Source: Lytechinus pictus
Taxonomy: Eukaryota > Echinodermata > Echinoidea > Temnopleuroida > Toxopneustidae
DNA: 64,000 bases
Reading direction: 5' to 3'
Assembly (NCBI RefSeq): GCF_037042905.1
Contig: NC_087257.1
Span: forward strand, 28,852,001 to 28,916,000
This document shows positions 23,401-32,296 of the stretch, one piece after another. The position numbers and the translations under genes are program-made. Under the pieces are notes generated by a model, which was given only the letters and a program-made list of their open reading frames with translations, had not been told where the DNA came from and searched no databases. The number at the start of each line of letters is the position of its first letter. Position 1 is the stretch's first letter.

Positions 23401-26400
23401 AGCATGTTTATTTACACCGACAATGGCCTGATCATAAACCACCAATTATTTTTTTAAAGGGGGAGTGAACTGTGTGTGGTCTCTCATTGACTGTGTGTTA
23501 TAAATACATAGTCTTAAAATAAACATTTTTCAGACATCTACTTATACTACAGAAAATACATTAACCTATAATTGTATTTGTATATAGAGAAAATAAAATG
23601 TTTTGAGAATAAAAGTAGTTGTTTTGCTACTTGGTAACATAGTTATTGCGGTATAAATGTATTGAGTATAATTAGCATGTTATCATTCAAGTGGGTCTAT
23701 ATTACTAGACTACACTAGCATTATGGGTGAGGAAACTGGCCAGGTATGAGTAGTTGAGGACTCGAGATGGCACTATTGGTTCGTATCTGCTTTAAACGTG
23801 CACACTTTGGTATAAATAAAGCATGAAGCATTTTCAATTTCATTTATAATTGATGCAATATATAAAAGAGCAATGTATTTATAAATGCATGCCTTGATCA
23901 AAGGTCTTGCCGGGAATCGAACCCTGTACTTTCCTGGTGTAGTCGGACGCAAGGGCGGACAATTCTCTAAAATTCTCTAAAGATAGGGGGACCAGGGGCT
24001 GGAAAATTTGACAAGCAAAAAGTAAGGTCATCTCGTCCAAAATACATGTTTTATTTCGATTTTCAATGATGTATTTCTTTCCATCATAAAATACCCCAAA
24101 TAGTAGGGGGACATTTGATAATGTGTCCCCCCTTGGGCCCCCTACTATTTTGGGTAGGGGGGACGCGTCCCCCTGGGATTTCCACCCATGATCGGACGTC
24201 TTAAAGGACAAGTCCACCCCAACAAAAAGTTGATTTGAATAAAAAGAGAAAAATGCAACAAGTATAACACTGAAAATTTCATCAAAATCGGATGTAAAAT
24301 AAGAAAGTTATGACATTTTTAAGTTTTGCTTAATTTCACAAAACAGTTATATGCACATCCTGTTGGGTATGCAAATGAGGAGACTGATGACGTCATCCAC
24401 TCACTATTTCTTTTGTATTTTATTATATAAAATAGGGAATATCCTATTTTTCTCCTCATTGTCAAGTGAAACAACAATTAATTCCTCCCTGAACAATTGG
24501 AATGAACATTGTTTAATACTATATGATTCAGTCAAGCTGGTCCTTATTGTCAAATCTATAAAAAATGAAATATTGTATAATTCAAACAATACAAAACAAA
24601 AGAAATAGTGAGTGAGGGACATCATCGACTGTCTCATTTGAGTTGTGCATATCACTGTTTTGTGAAAAATAAGCAAAACTTTAAAATGTCATAACTTTCT
24701 TATTTTACATCCGATTTTGATGAAATTGTCAGCATTTTGCTAGTTTGATTTTTCTCTATTTGTTCAAATCAAAATTTTTGTGAGATGGACTTGACCTTTA
24801 AGGCCACCGCACACCTTACGACTGTTCACGATCCGATTTTGGAACAAATCGCATTTTGCTAATTTCCTGAAAATGTGAATGGAACATATTATTTTACTTG
24901 AGGTTTAAATTAATTGGAAGAATACTATTATAACCATTTTGAAATATTGCAAGCCTTTATTTCGAAGTAAAGGCCAAATTAGTACAGATTTGTACATAGG
25001 TATTCGTACGATGATTTAGAACATTACACAGTTAGATATTCCAAGTCTCAATGTTAGCATCAAATTCTACTACATTTTATTCTGAAATCGGGTCGCAGAC
25101 CAATCGTAAGGTGTGCGGTCGCCATTAGACCTCTCGGCCACGACACCTCGCCTTCATTGTTATACGATTGCAGGCTGTAATGCGATCAATGACGATGAAT
25201 CATCGTCGATGATGATCCGTCAAAATCAAACATATCGTTGAACGATATCATTATTCATTATTGCAAAATAATAGGCCTACTTACTTTCCTGCAATAAAAC
25301 TTTAGAAACCATTATTATCGAACCATCTAAGTTTCTTGTTAATGCTCTCGAAACATTATTTTGCTTGCAATATGAGCACTATGTTCTCTGATGAAGCAAT
25401 GATCAGATCAAAACAAATTCCAATGAAATCTACTGCAAAAATAAAAAAATAAATAGTAATGAAATGTATTTTCTCCTGCTTTTTCAGATTTGTTTGCTTC
25501 GTTTGCGGCTATTTCCTGATTGGTTCATTCTATATGTTCTGCTGCAGTGGGGCAAGGGGAATAGAAATCATTCCAAATATACACTTCTGGCTTGATCTAC
25601 CCAATCTAATTATGGTAATTATAGTGCGGACCTGCGTTTGGATGCGTGGTGAATGCTGATGTTACGAGTGAGGACAGATGACACAATAGTCCTTATTGAC
25701 ACAAATTATAGCTTTTAACTATAGGAGGACATAGCGAGTGTGGTCCTCATTTTTTGAGGGTGTGTGGGATGTTTGTGCCTTGAATACGTGTGGGTGTGGG
25801 AGGTTGGTACATGTTTCGGTGAATGAAAGAAAGAACGAGAGACATGTGTGCACATTGTGGAGGTGGGTGGGTGTTTGTGCGAGTGTGTGTGTGTGCCGGA
25901 ATAAGAAAGAGAGGGCGAGTGGGTGGGTGTGTGAGGGTATGTGTGCGCACACACGAATATAGGATTATACTTAGAATAGAAATCAAGAAATGAAATCAAG
26001 TTGAATCGACTTAGCCCTATTTGAGTTCAATTGCCCCAAGAAACGGAACTATCAGCTCTCAAAATCCACTGTAGCATATACATGTAACTTGTTTGAGAAC
26101 ATTTTATCAAACACGAAGGGTTTGACCAGTCCGAGGGGCACATAATAGAAAAGGGCTAGATTCTTGTCAAAATTAATACATTTGGTTTATTCTAATTACA
26201 ACATATTTTTTTACAAGAAACTCTTCATTTTTAAATTGAGTTTCCATTGAGAGCCCATCTGATAAAGTAATTCAAATTTGAGAATTTTATATTGGGCCTA
26301 TAAAGGACGGGGTACAGTCTTGTCTGAAATTTATGGAGTTTATGATATAATTTTTTGGGTTTCATGGGAAAATGATCAGTCCCATCCGGGAATTCATAGG

Positions 26401-26565
26401 AAAACATGTAATTTCGTACCCATTCAATTTGATTTCTTAAGCAACTTCTTAACTCTTATGCATCGTCATTTTTCACAGGATGGGTTTTTCTTTCTCTTCG
26501 GCTGCTGCGGGAATACTCAAATGGTGACGTCACCGTCCTCGGGCTCCGACTACGACAAAATCTGA
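17460..26565 (+). CDS. MRH-type single-pass membrane receptor, M6PR/Atg27-like, seven exons
   Basis: Coding exons: 17460-17614, 18628-18730, 20056-20195, 21627-21723, 22921-23159, 25488-25614, 26479-26565. All introns are GT-AG and the phases join without a stop, giving 315 residues. I see a signal peptide (1-20), six luminal cysteines (29, 73, 82, 88, 142, 173; three disulfides as in MRH folds), sequons at N95 and N128, a Pro/Thr/Ser stalk (about 175-235), a transmembrane helix (about 240-263) and a 51-residue tail. The membrane-proximal GARGIEIIPNIHFWLDLPNL and following DG resemble the equivalent segment of cation-dependent mannose-6-phosphate receptors and Atg27 relatives. The C-terminal YDKI fits a YxxPhi adaptor motif. 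R137 could match a ligand arginine, but the Glu and Tyr expected before the last cysteine are not apparent (SFLLLLPC), so sugar binding is doubtful. Likely role: Golgi/endosome/lysosome trafficking. Start chosen at the first of two adjacent ATGs. Gene model confident; subfamily less so. Confidence 0.78.
17972..18153. mobile_element. Foldback element with ACTGTAAAAA ends (intron 1)
   Basis: The left end ACTGTAAAAACGCTGTTTG and right end AAAGCGTTTTTTACAGT are inverted repeats. The interior is A/T-rich TTTAAA-type self-complementary sequence with AAGCCCGTCA. Related copies are at 26643-27772 and 38343-38560. No clear target duplication. Confidence 0.6.
18231..18409. mobile_element. hAT-like MITE in intron 1, near-matching 8-bp flanks
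   Basis: CAGGGCCGTGGAACGG on the left and CCGCTTCCGCGGCCACTG on the right are imperfect inverse ends. Flanks TTCTCCAT (18223-18230) and TTCTCCTT (18410-18417) match at seven of eight positions. G and C runs sit just inside each end, as in the other hAT-like copies here. Confidence 0.65.
20585..21265 (-). pseudogene. 5'-truncated non-LTR retrotransposon, reverse transcriptase C-terminus (intron 3)
   Basis: An open frame on - (21265 to 20810, stop included) contains a typical C-terminal extension of CR1/L2/Jockey-like reverse transcriptases. The order is IQKLKNKYARMLLKKD, then LLQSLKWQSVDQRIKYQ, LVYKIMNDLVPNYL, and FAYVGPKLFNALPSNLQ with a closing FKK. The catalytic reverse-transcriptase core is absent, so this is a dead 3' fragment, as expected from incomplete target-primed reverse transcription. 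Downstream on - a 3' untranslated region with AACAACAAC and AAATAAATAAA-type sequence runs to about 20585. The fragment is inserted into older C/G-homopolymer repeat sequence (20380-20580 and 21270-21385) and lies antisense to the host gene. Confidence 0.8.
22060..22830. repeat. Intron 4 stretch dense in CGTACGAT / ATCATCGTA motifs
   Basis: Variants of TCGTACGAT, GATCATCGTA and ATACGATGATC recur in both orientations over about 0.8 kb (for example 22098, 22136, 22156, 22181, 22302, 22697). A few occur at 19890-19910 and 25000. The motif is self-complementary. I cannot tell whether this is a decayed palindromic transposon or a clustered binding site. Confidence 0.5.
22391..22574. mobile_element. 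hAT-like MITE in intron 4, 8-bp duplication AGTAGGAT
   Basis: CACTAGCGTACCTACGG on the left is inverse to CCTAGGTACGCCACTG on the right. Perfect AGTAGGAT copies flank it (22383-22390 and 22575-22582). The body is 184 bp with a G run inside the left end and CCCCCC inside the right end. It is inserted in the CGTACGAT-rich stretch, so it is younger than that sequence. Confidence 0.88.
23950..24190. mobile_element. hAT-like MITE inside the SINE head, 8-bp flanks
   Basis: The ends CAAGGGCGGACAATTC and (inverse of the right end) CATGGGTGGAAATCCC are imperfect inverted repeats. Flanks GTCGGACG (23942-23949) and ATCGGACG (24191-24198) match at seven of eight bases. The body contains GGGGGACA/TGTCCCCC inverted phrases. 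Confidence 0.75.
24205..24797. mobile_element. TTAA-flanked transposon, family A copy 2
   Basis: TTAA flanks both ends (24201-24204 and 24798-24801). The left end AGGACAAGTCCACCCC and the right end ATGGACTTGACCT are inverse. It is 593 bp and in the same orientation as the copy at 1134, with the same deep inverted arms. Its right TTAA overlaps the left boundary of the neighbouring TTA-flanked MITE, so it inserted at that junction after the MITE did. Confidence 0.85.
24801..25124. mobile_element. TTA-flanked MITE, probably Harbinger-type
   Basis: GGCCACCGCACACCTTACGA on the left and TCGTAAGGTGTGCGGTCGCC on the right are inverse with one mismatch, and weaker similarity continues inward (CGATCCGATTTTGG against TCTGAAATCGGGTCG). 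With family A copy 2 removed, the flanks are TTA on both sides (24798-24800 and 25125-25127), the 3-bp target typical of PIF/Harbinger. No coding sequence. Confidence 0.7.
25735..25965 (+). repeat. GT-rich low-complexity tract in intron 6
   Basis: The stretch is rich in GTGTGTGGG and TGTGTGCG-like repeats, giving spurious His/Thr-rich frames on the other strand. It has no coding support. Confidence 0.75.
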
Positions 26566-26716
26566 AGACATCCATCCCCTCCCGCCTCTACCCCCCTACT
26601 GCGCTAGGTTCTGCAATGTTGATTATCAAAATAATATTATACATAGTAAAGGAAATTTAGCACGTTGTTAAGTCCGTCGCTTTAACACCAAATTTTAACT
26701 TTTTAAAAAACTTTAA

Positions 26717-27701
26717 AGGGGAATCCAGCCATTGGTCATAAAATGTTGCATTGGAAAGAACAAAAATAAATAAAACAGAATGGTAACATTTTGAAAGTGG
26801 TGTAGTGGTGTGGTGTAGTGGTTCTGACTCTGACTCTGACTCTGACTACCGTGGTGTAGTGGTTCTGACTCTCGCCTTGTAAACAGAGGGTCGTGTGTTC
26901 GAATCCCACCGCGGTCTGGCGTCCTTTGACAAGGCGTCAATCCACACTTTGCCACTCTCGACCCAGGTGCTAAATGGGTACCCGGTAGGATGTGAAAGTC
27001 ATTGTGGCTTGTCCAGTACTGTGTGCGCCTCACCGGCGACTGACTGGAATACTCCCCAGGGAGTGGAGGATGTGCACACATTGTGTGCGGGAATGACTTA
27101 TTGAATCCAATGACCGGGGTAATAATATATCTGTAAAGCGCTTAGACACGTCGTTCCGATGTATTAAGCGCTATATAAAAAAAACGGATTATTATCATTA
27201 TTAAAGAAATCGGACGAGCAATAAGAAAGTTATGGCTCCGCTGCTTTAAAATTTAGATTCTTGAGACTATTGATTTCAAATTGGCAACTAGGTAAGTAAA
27301 TCATGACCAGGGGCAAGGACAACTTTCCCATAGGCCATGTACTTAATTATCAAGGATTTGTGGTTTTCTCCTAATTACCAATCCTCCTGGGGCATGTATG
27401 TTTTATGTCCTCATGAAGGAAAAAATGCAACATTTGAAGTAAAACTTTTATTTTAAATGACCTTTAGCCATTTTATGTATTGGAGTACATGAAAGGGTAG
27501 TCCTTGACTTACATCAGATGCTATGACATCGCGGTCATTTTGAAGTCTTCATGGGTATAGTAATTACCAATTTTCACAACTTTTAAAAATTCATAACTTT
27601 CATATTGTTTGTCCGATATTGTTCAGACTTTCACCTATCATCTTGTCTGATTTTTTTATTTTTCCTTTAAAAACAAGTTTTTATATGGGCTGGATTCTCC
27701 T
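26717..27701. mobile_element. TTAA-flanked transposon, family B copy 2, split by a SINE
   Basis: TTAA flanks 26713-26716 and 27702-27705. The ends AGGGGAATCCAGCC and GGCTGGATTCTCCT are inverse. The interior matches family B copy 1 at 2519, including the stretch around AAATTGGCAACT and the ATGGGTATAGTAATTACCAA phrase, in the opposite orientation. A SINE interrupts it at about 26805-27205. Confidence 0.8.
26805..27205 (+). mobile_element. tRNA-derived SINE, copy 4, with TCTGAC expansion in the tRNA head
   Basis: The A box TGGTGTAGTGG is at 26852-26862, the anticodon-like TGT at 26878-26880 (Thr-like) and the B box GTTCGAATCC at 26897-26906. An incomplete second copy of the A box (26812-26822) and a TCTGAC repeat (26823-26846) precede it, a local expansion of the tRNA 5' half. 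The body shares AAATGGGTACCCGGTAGGAT with the other SINEs and ends AAGCGCTATATAAA plus ATTATCATTATT. No intact tRNA acceptor stem exists. Confidence 0.85.
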
Positions 27702-27931
27702 TTAAAAAATAGTTATTGGAGTGACGGGCTGAAACAACGTGCTTTGAAATTTTAAACAGCGTTTCTACAGTATGATTAAAAAAATGAAGTTTAATGTTAT
27801 TATTCAACTTCAGTCTAGTAGACCTTGATCTATAACCTGTTATATTTTTTATGTTTTACTTCGCTCAGTCTTTTGCTCATTCAAATATATATTTAGTTTT
27901 TTTTTAATGTGCATGTTTACAGAATGTTTAA

Positions 27932-28522
27932 AGGTCAAGTCCACCCCAGGAAAATGCTGACTTGAATAAATAGAGAAAAATCAACCTAGCATAGTGCTGA
28001 AAATTTCATCAAAATCAGATGTAAAATAAGAAAGTTATGACATTTTAAAGTTTCGCTTATTTTTCACAAAACAGTGATATGCACAACTAGGTGAGTCAGT
28101 CGATGATGTCCATCACTCACTATTTCTTTTGTTTTTTATTGTTTGAATAATACAATATGTCATTTTTTATAGATTTGACAATAAGGACCAATTTGACTGA
28201 ACCATATAGTATTAAACAATACTAATTCCACATGTTCAGGGAGGAATTAATCGTTGTATCACTTGACAATGAGGAGAAAATTAGAATATTTCATATTTCA
28301 TATAATGAAATACAAAAGAAATAGTGAGTGGATGATGTCATAGTCTCCTCATTTGCATACTAGCCAGGGTGTGCATATAACTGTTTTGTGAAATTAAGCC
28401 TAAATTTGAAATGTCATAACTTTCTTATTTTACATCCGATTTTGATGAAATTTTCAGTGTTAAGCTTATTGGATTTTTCTCTTTTTATTCAAATCAACTT
28501 TTTGTTGGGGTGGAATTGTCCT
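27932..28522. mobile_element. TTAA-flanked transposon, family A copy 3, reverse orientation
   Basis: TTAA at 27928-27931 and 28523-28526. The left end AGGTCAAGTCCACCCCAGG corresponds to the right end of copy 1, so this copy is inverted relative to those at 1134 and 24205. Length 591 bp, close to the other two (589 and 593), indicating one homogeneous non-autonomous subfamily. Confidence 0.87.
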
Positions 28523-28575
28523 TTAAGGGATTCGGCAACAAATATACATAATTTAAATGTCTGAGGGGATCTCTA

Positions 28576-28857
28576 CACTGTTAAAAAAACCTGATTTTAC
28601 AGAAAAAGAAAGAAGATTTTGCAAAAATCAATAACAGAATCATTCTGTAAATTCATAAAACATGAACTTTTCTGCAATTTAACAGAACAGGTCTGTTTAA
28701 AAAGGGGAAAAGGGTGTTTTATTGGAGGAAATTTGTATGGTTCCAACCACCAAATACCAATTTCCTGTAAGATTACGCAATCTGGTAAGATTACAGGTGT
28801 TCTCGAGACTCTGCTGCAGGAACTTCTTTTATTTTAAGGATAAATTTTCTTACAGTG
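28576..28857. mobile_element. Short element with CACTGT/ACAGTG ends
   Basis: CACTGTTAAAAAAACCTG at the left and TTTTCTTACAGTG at the right form short inverted ends. CAGAA-rich sequence inside is partly inverted (TTTTACAGAAAA, TTCTGTAAATTC). No matching target duplication was found, so the boundaries are tentative. Confidence 0.45.
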
Positions 28858-29074
28858 TATAATGTTAGATATTAATCTTTAAACATTTAAGTAGACACAA
28901 AAACAAAACTTTAACTCATTATATAAGAAATGAATAGGCCTAATATGAGGCCTAATCAAAATTACTGATTATATAGAGAGCCTTAATTCATTTTCGTCAA
29001 AATGTATTAATCTAATTAGGTGGTCTGTCATGAATATGACAGATCACCTATTATATTCGTCAGATTTTACTTTA

Positions 29075-32000
29075 TTTATTTTTATTGCCAAATTTTGTTC
29101 CCACTTTATCTCAAAATCGGGCTTGTCTAATTTCTTGATTTTCATGTCATGTATGGAAATTATTATGGAATCGCGAAACGAAACTTTTCAAGGTTATCAA
29201 ATCATGATGACGTCATCTAGGCGCCATTTTGTAAAATTAAATTATTGATCATATCATCGCAACTAATCATAAAAAATCATCCATATTTGCATCATATCAA
29301 GTTCAGGTCACAGGTCATCAGGACATGTCATCAGAGGTCATGCAAAGGTCACGACGCGCACGTACGCGCGCGTCAAAATTTTAAATTTCCCCAAATCGAC
29401 CGTGGTCAAGTTTGGGTACGTTTCTGGTCATTTTGAGCATGTCAAGAATTTGCGCGCGCACAGGTATGCGTGCGCATTCTTGCACCTACCATCGGTATGC
29501 ATCTTCGAGTCATCATTTGTTTCATGTCTTTCCATTGTCCATTATCTTCTGATTAATTTGATACCTCATTCAGCCTCTTACGACCAATAATACGGGAATG
29601 CGCGTCCATTCAAATTTGCATTACTCGCGCGTAAATGGGCAAAAATATGCCTATATAAAATTCACTGTAGCTCTTCAGGGAGTCCGTTGACCCCCAATTT
29701 TTTTTTCCTATTCGAATAGAGTATGAAAAGGAGATATGATTTCATGCCACATTTGACCCTTAAAAAGATCGTGACGTCATCAAAATGGTGTCGGAACTAA
29801 AAATTAACGTTTTCTGTTTCATGATGTCACCACACTCATGTAAATTGATTCTAATTCCGTAAATATTGGTTATTTCTCGCCAAATTTTCAATATCTTTTA
29901 GCTTAGAATGTTTTAGACGATATGTCCATTGTATCATTTTAAAGCTTGTGCTATTCTCAAAACTAGAACTTGTAGAGGTTTGTCATCATGCCAATTTTCT
30001 ACTTGCAAAAATTTACATTGACAATATGTTTCCTGTTTTGCATTTGCCGTCTATCGGAAACATTGTGGTCGACTGGATAACGCACCTGACTAGTAAAGCT
30101 GGGGTCGGTGGTTCAAACCTTGCCTGCCTTTTTTTTTTTTTTTTTTTTTTCCTTTTCAGGTGGTCTGTCATGAATATGACAGATCACCTATTATATTCGT
30201 CAGAATTTACTTTATTTATTTTTATTGCCAAATTTTGTTCCCACTTTATCTCAAAATCGGGCTTGTCAAATTTCTTGATTTTCATGTCATGTATGGAAAT
30301 TATTATGGAATCGCGAAACGAAACTTTTCAAGGTTATCAAATCATGATGACGTCATCTAGGCGCCATTTTGTAAAAATGAATTATTGATCATATCACCGC
30401 AACTAATCATAAAAAATCATCCATATTTGCATCATATCAAGTTCAGGTGACAGATCATCAGGACATGTCATCAGAGGTCATGCAAAGGTCACGACGCGCA
30501 CGTCAAAATTTTAAAATTCCCCAAATCAACCGTGGTCAAGTTTGGGTACGTTTCAGGTCATTTTGAGCATGTCAAGAATTTGCGCGCGCACAGGTATGCG
30601 TGCGCGTTCTTGCACCTACCATCGGTATGCATCTTCGAGTCATCATTTATTTTATGTCTGTCCATTGTACATTATCTTCTGATTAATTTGATACCTCATT
30701 CAGCCTCTTACGACCAATAATACGGGAATGCGCGTCCATTCAAATTTGCATTACACGCGCATGCAAACTCGCAAAATAAGTCATAAGTGGGCAAAAATAT
30801 GCCTATATAAAATTCACTGTAGCTCTTCAGGGAGTCCGTTGACCCCCTACTTTTCCTCACTCTTGGATGTAGTCAAAATGTCATCTGGAGATTGCGTAAT
30901 AACGTCAAAATTACGTTAGAAGTGAAAATTAAACTTTTTCGCAATTACGTCAACGTATTTATGCATATTTGACCGTATCTTCGTTATTACTAGTCAATCT
31001 TCTCTCAAATTTTGATGTAGTGAAGACAATCTTCTACAAATAATGTGTGAATGATTTTCACTTTTAACCACAGCATTAGTGTGTTATGACCTGTTTAAGT
31101 TTTTGCAAATTTGTTCTGGACTTAATTTTTGAGAATTTTTTTAAGAAAATGCTTTATTAATCAATTGTACGGTCTTGCTGAAAATATCAAGCCCACTTGC
31201 TTTGCGTTTTTTTTATGTAGGACATTTTTTTTAATATTGCCGGAACTTTTTAAGGGGTAGTTTTAACATTGTAAAACATCATTTATGCATTGAAACGCTA
31301 TTTGGTTGATTAATTTCATTCTAGACATTTTGCGGAAAATCCTGGATTTTTTTCTATTTGGTTATCTTCTCTAAGTATAACATAAAAAAATTTCAGATAC
31401 CTTCTGTGAAATTAAAAATAGTGCAATTTAGTAAAATACTAATTTTCCCGAAATTTTGCGGGAAAATTGCCAGTATTTGAATCTTTTACCTGACTTTTTT
31501 CAGTAAAATCATCAAGAAAGAATTTTCAAGTAAATGTTAAAGTCATACACAATTAATAAATAGATGTTGAAAATTCTTGACGGAAAATATTATGTGAAAT
31601 GTTTAGGAATTTGCAGAAATTTTGCAAATATTTCCCCTCAAAAAATTCTACTTAATTCTTTTATCAAATACACCACTGATGATGAGTTTTGAAGTGAATG
31701 CTGTGAAAATGTATCATTGCGAAACTTCTCATTAAAAATAATTGAAATTTAGCAGAAATTTTGAATAAAAATATTTAAGATATTTTAGTTTTCAAAAAGT
31801 ATCACCTAAGAATTTTCAAGCATTCTGTGAAATTGATACCCACTGACATTGTGGAAATTCTTGCTTGAAATCTTAAAAGAAAAATTGCTGACAGTAGAAA
31901 GAAATTTTTAAAAGATTTTGCATAAAAAACATGAAACTGTCCATTAAAAATTAGCTGCTCTGAAAATGAAGGCGCCTTTTATTGCGCAATTTTGGAAAGC

Positions 32001-32296
32001 CAATTTCGGTATTAAATCGTCTGAAATTTTTGAGGAGTTTTTAAGGCATTTTACGTGCTCCAAACTTAATTTTGTATTTACCGTATTGCATTATCACCAC
32101 CATCATTATAAGCATCACGGTTGTCATCACCACATTAATAATCACATTTAGCAATGGTCAAAATGTATTCCTATGATGTCTATGATCAAGATTATCAATC
32201 ATATCTAAATGATTCATTTCATACAACATTAGCCGACACTGAATGAAAAATCATGACAGACCACCTAATTCGTCCTCATGACGAATTAAAATCTAG
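29075..32296. repeat. Tandem duplication, copy 1 (3222 bp)
   Basis: This segment and 32297-35528 are nearly identical in order and sequence, offset about 3222 bp, with scattered substitutions and small indels (for example an extra ACCTTT near 33135). The copy 1/copy 2 junction reads AAATCTAG|TTTATTTTTATTG, and copy 2 also ends AAATCTAG|TTTA, so TTTA is shared at the breakpoint. Confidence 0.9.
30060..30152 (+). mobile_element. tRNA-like SINE head with T tract (in copy 1)
   Basis: A box TGGTCGACTGG (30066-30076) and B box GGTTCAAACC (30110-30119) at tRNA spacing are followed by a T run of about 22 and then by the internal transposon terminus AGGTGGTCTGTCATGA. It is not a functional tRNA: the loop and acceptor pairing are poor. 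It is a different SINE type from the ones with the GGGTACCC body. Confidence 0.65.

Larger units (their letters stand above)
23900..25152 (-). mobile_element. tRNA-derived SINE head on the minus strand, cut into three pieces by later insertions
   Basis: Read on -, the A box TGGCCGAGAGG is at 25140-25130 and the B box GGTTCGATTCC at 23923-23913, about 1.2 kb apart. Removing the three elements listed separately (23950-24190, 24205-24797, 24801-25124) with one copy of each target duplication brings them together as a Leu/Ser-like tRNA head of normal size beginning GGCGAGGTGTCGTGG at 25152. The insertions lie in intron 5 of the MRH-like gene. Confidence 0.75.
26643..27772. mobile_element. Foldback element hosting a TTAA transposon that itself hosts a SINE
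   Basis: Left sequence TTTAGCACGTTGTTAAGTCC and right sequence GGGCTGAAACAACGTGCTTT are inverse. The right end AACAGCGTTTCTACAGT matches the ends of the foldbacks at 17972 and 38343, while the left end is decayed. The interior is occupied by the family B element (26717-27701), which contains a SINE. It begins just after the stop codon of the MRH-like gene (26565), so it may lie in the 3' untranslated region or immediately beyond it. Confidence 0.6.

Noticed and set aside
29948..30388. A 146-residue frame, repeated at 33173-33613
   Set aside because: It runs through a SINE head, a T tract and a transposon terminus; its duplicate arises from the tandem duplication.
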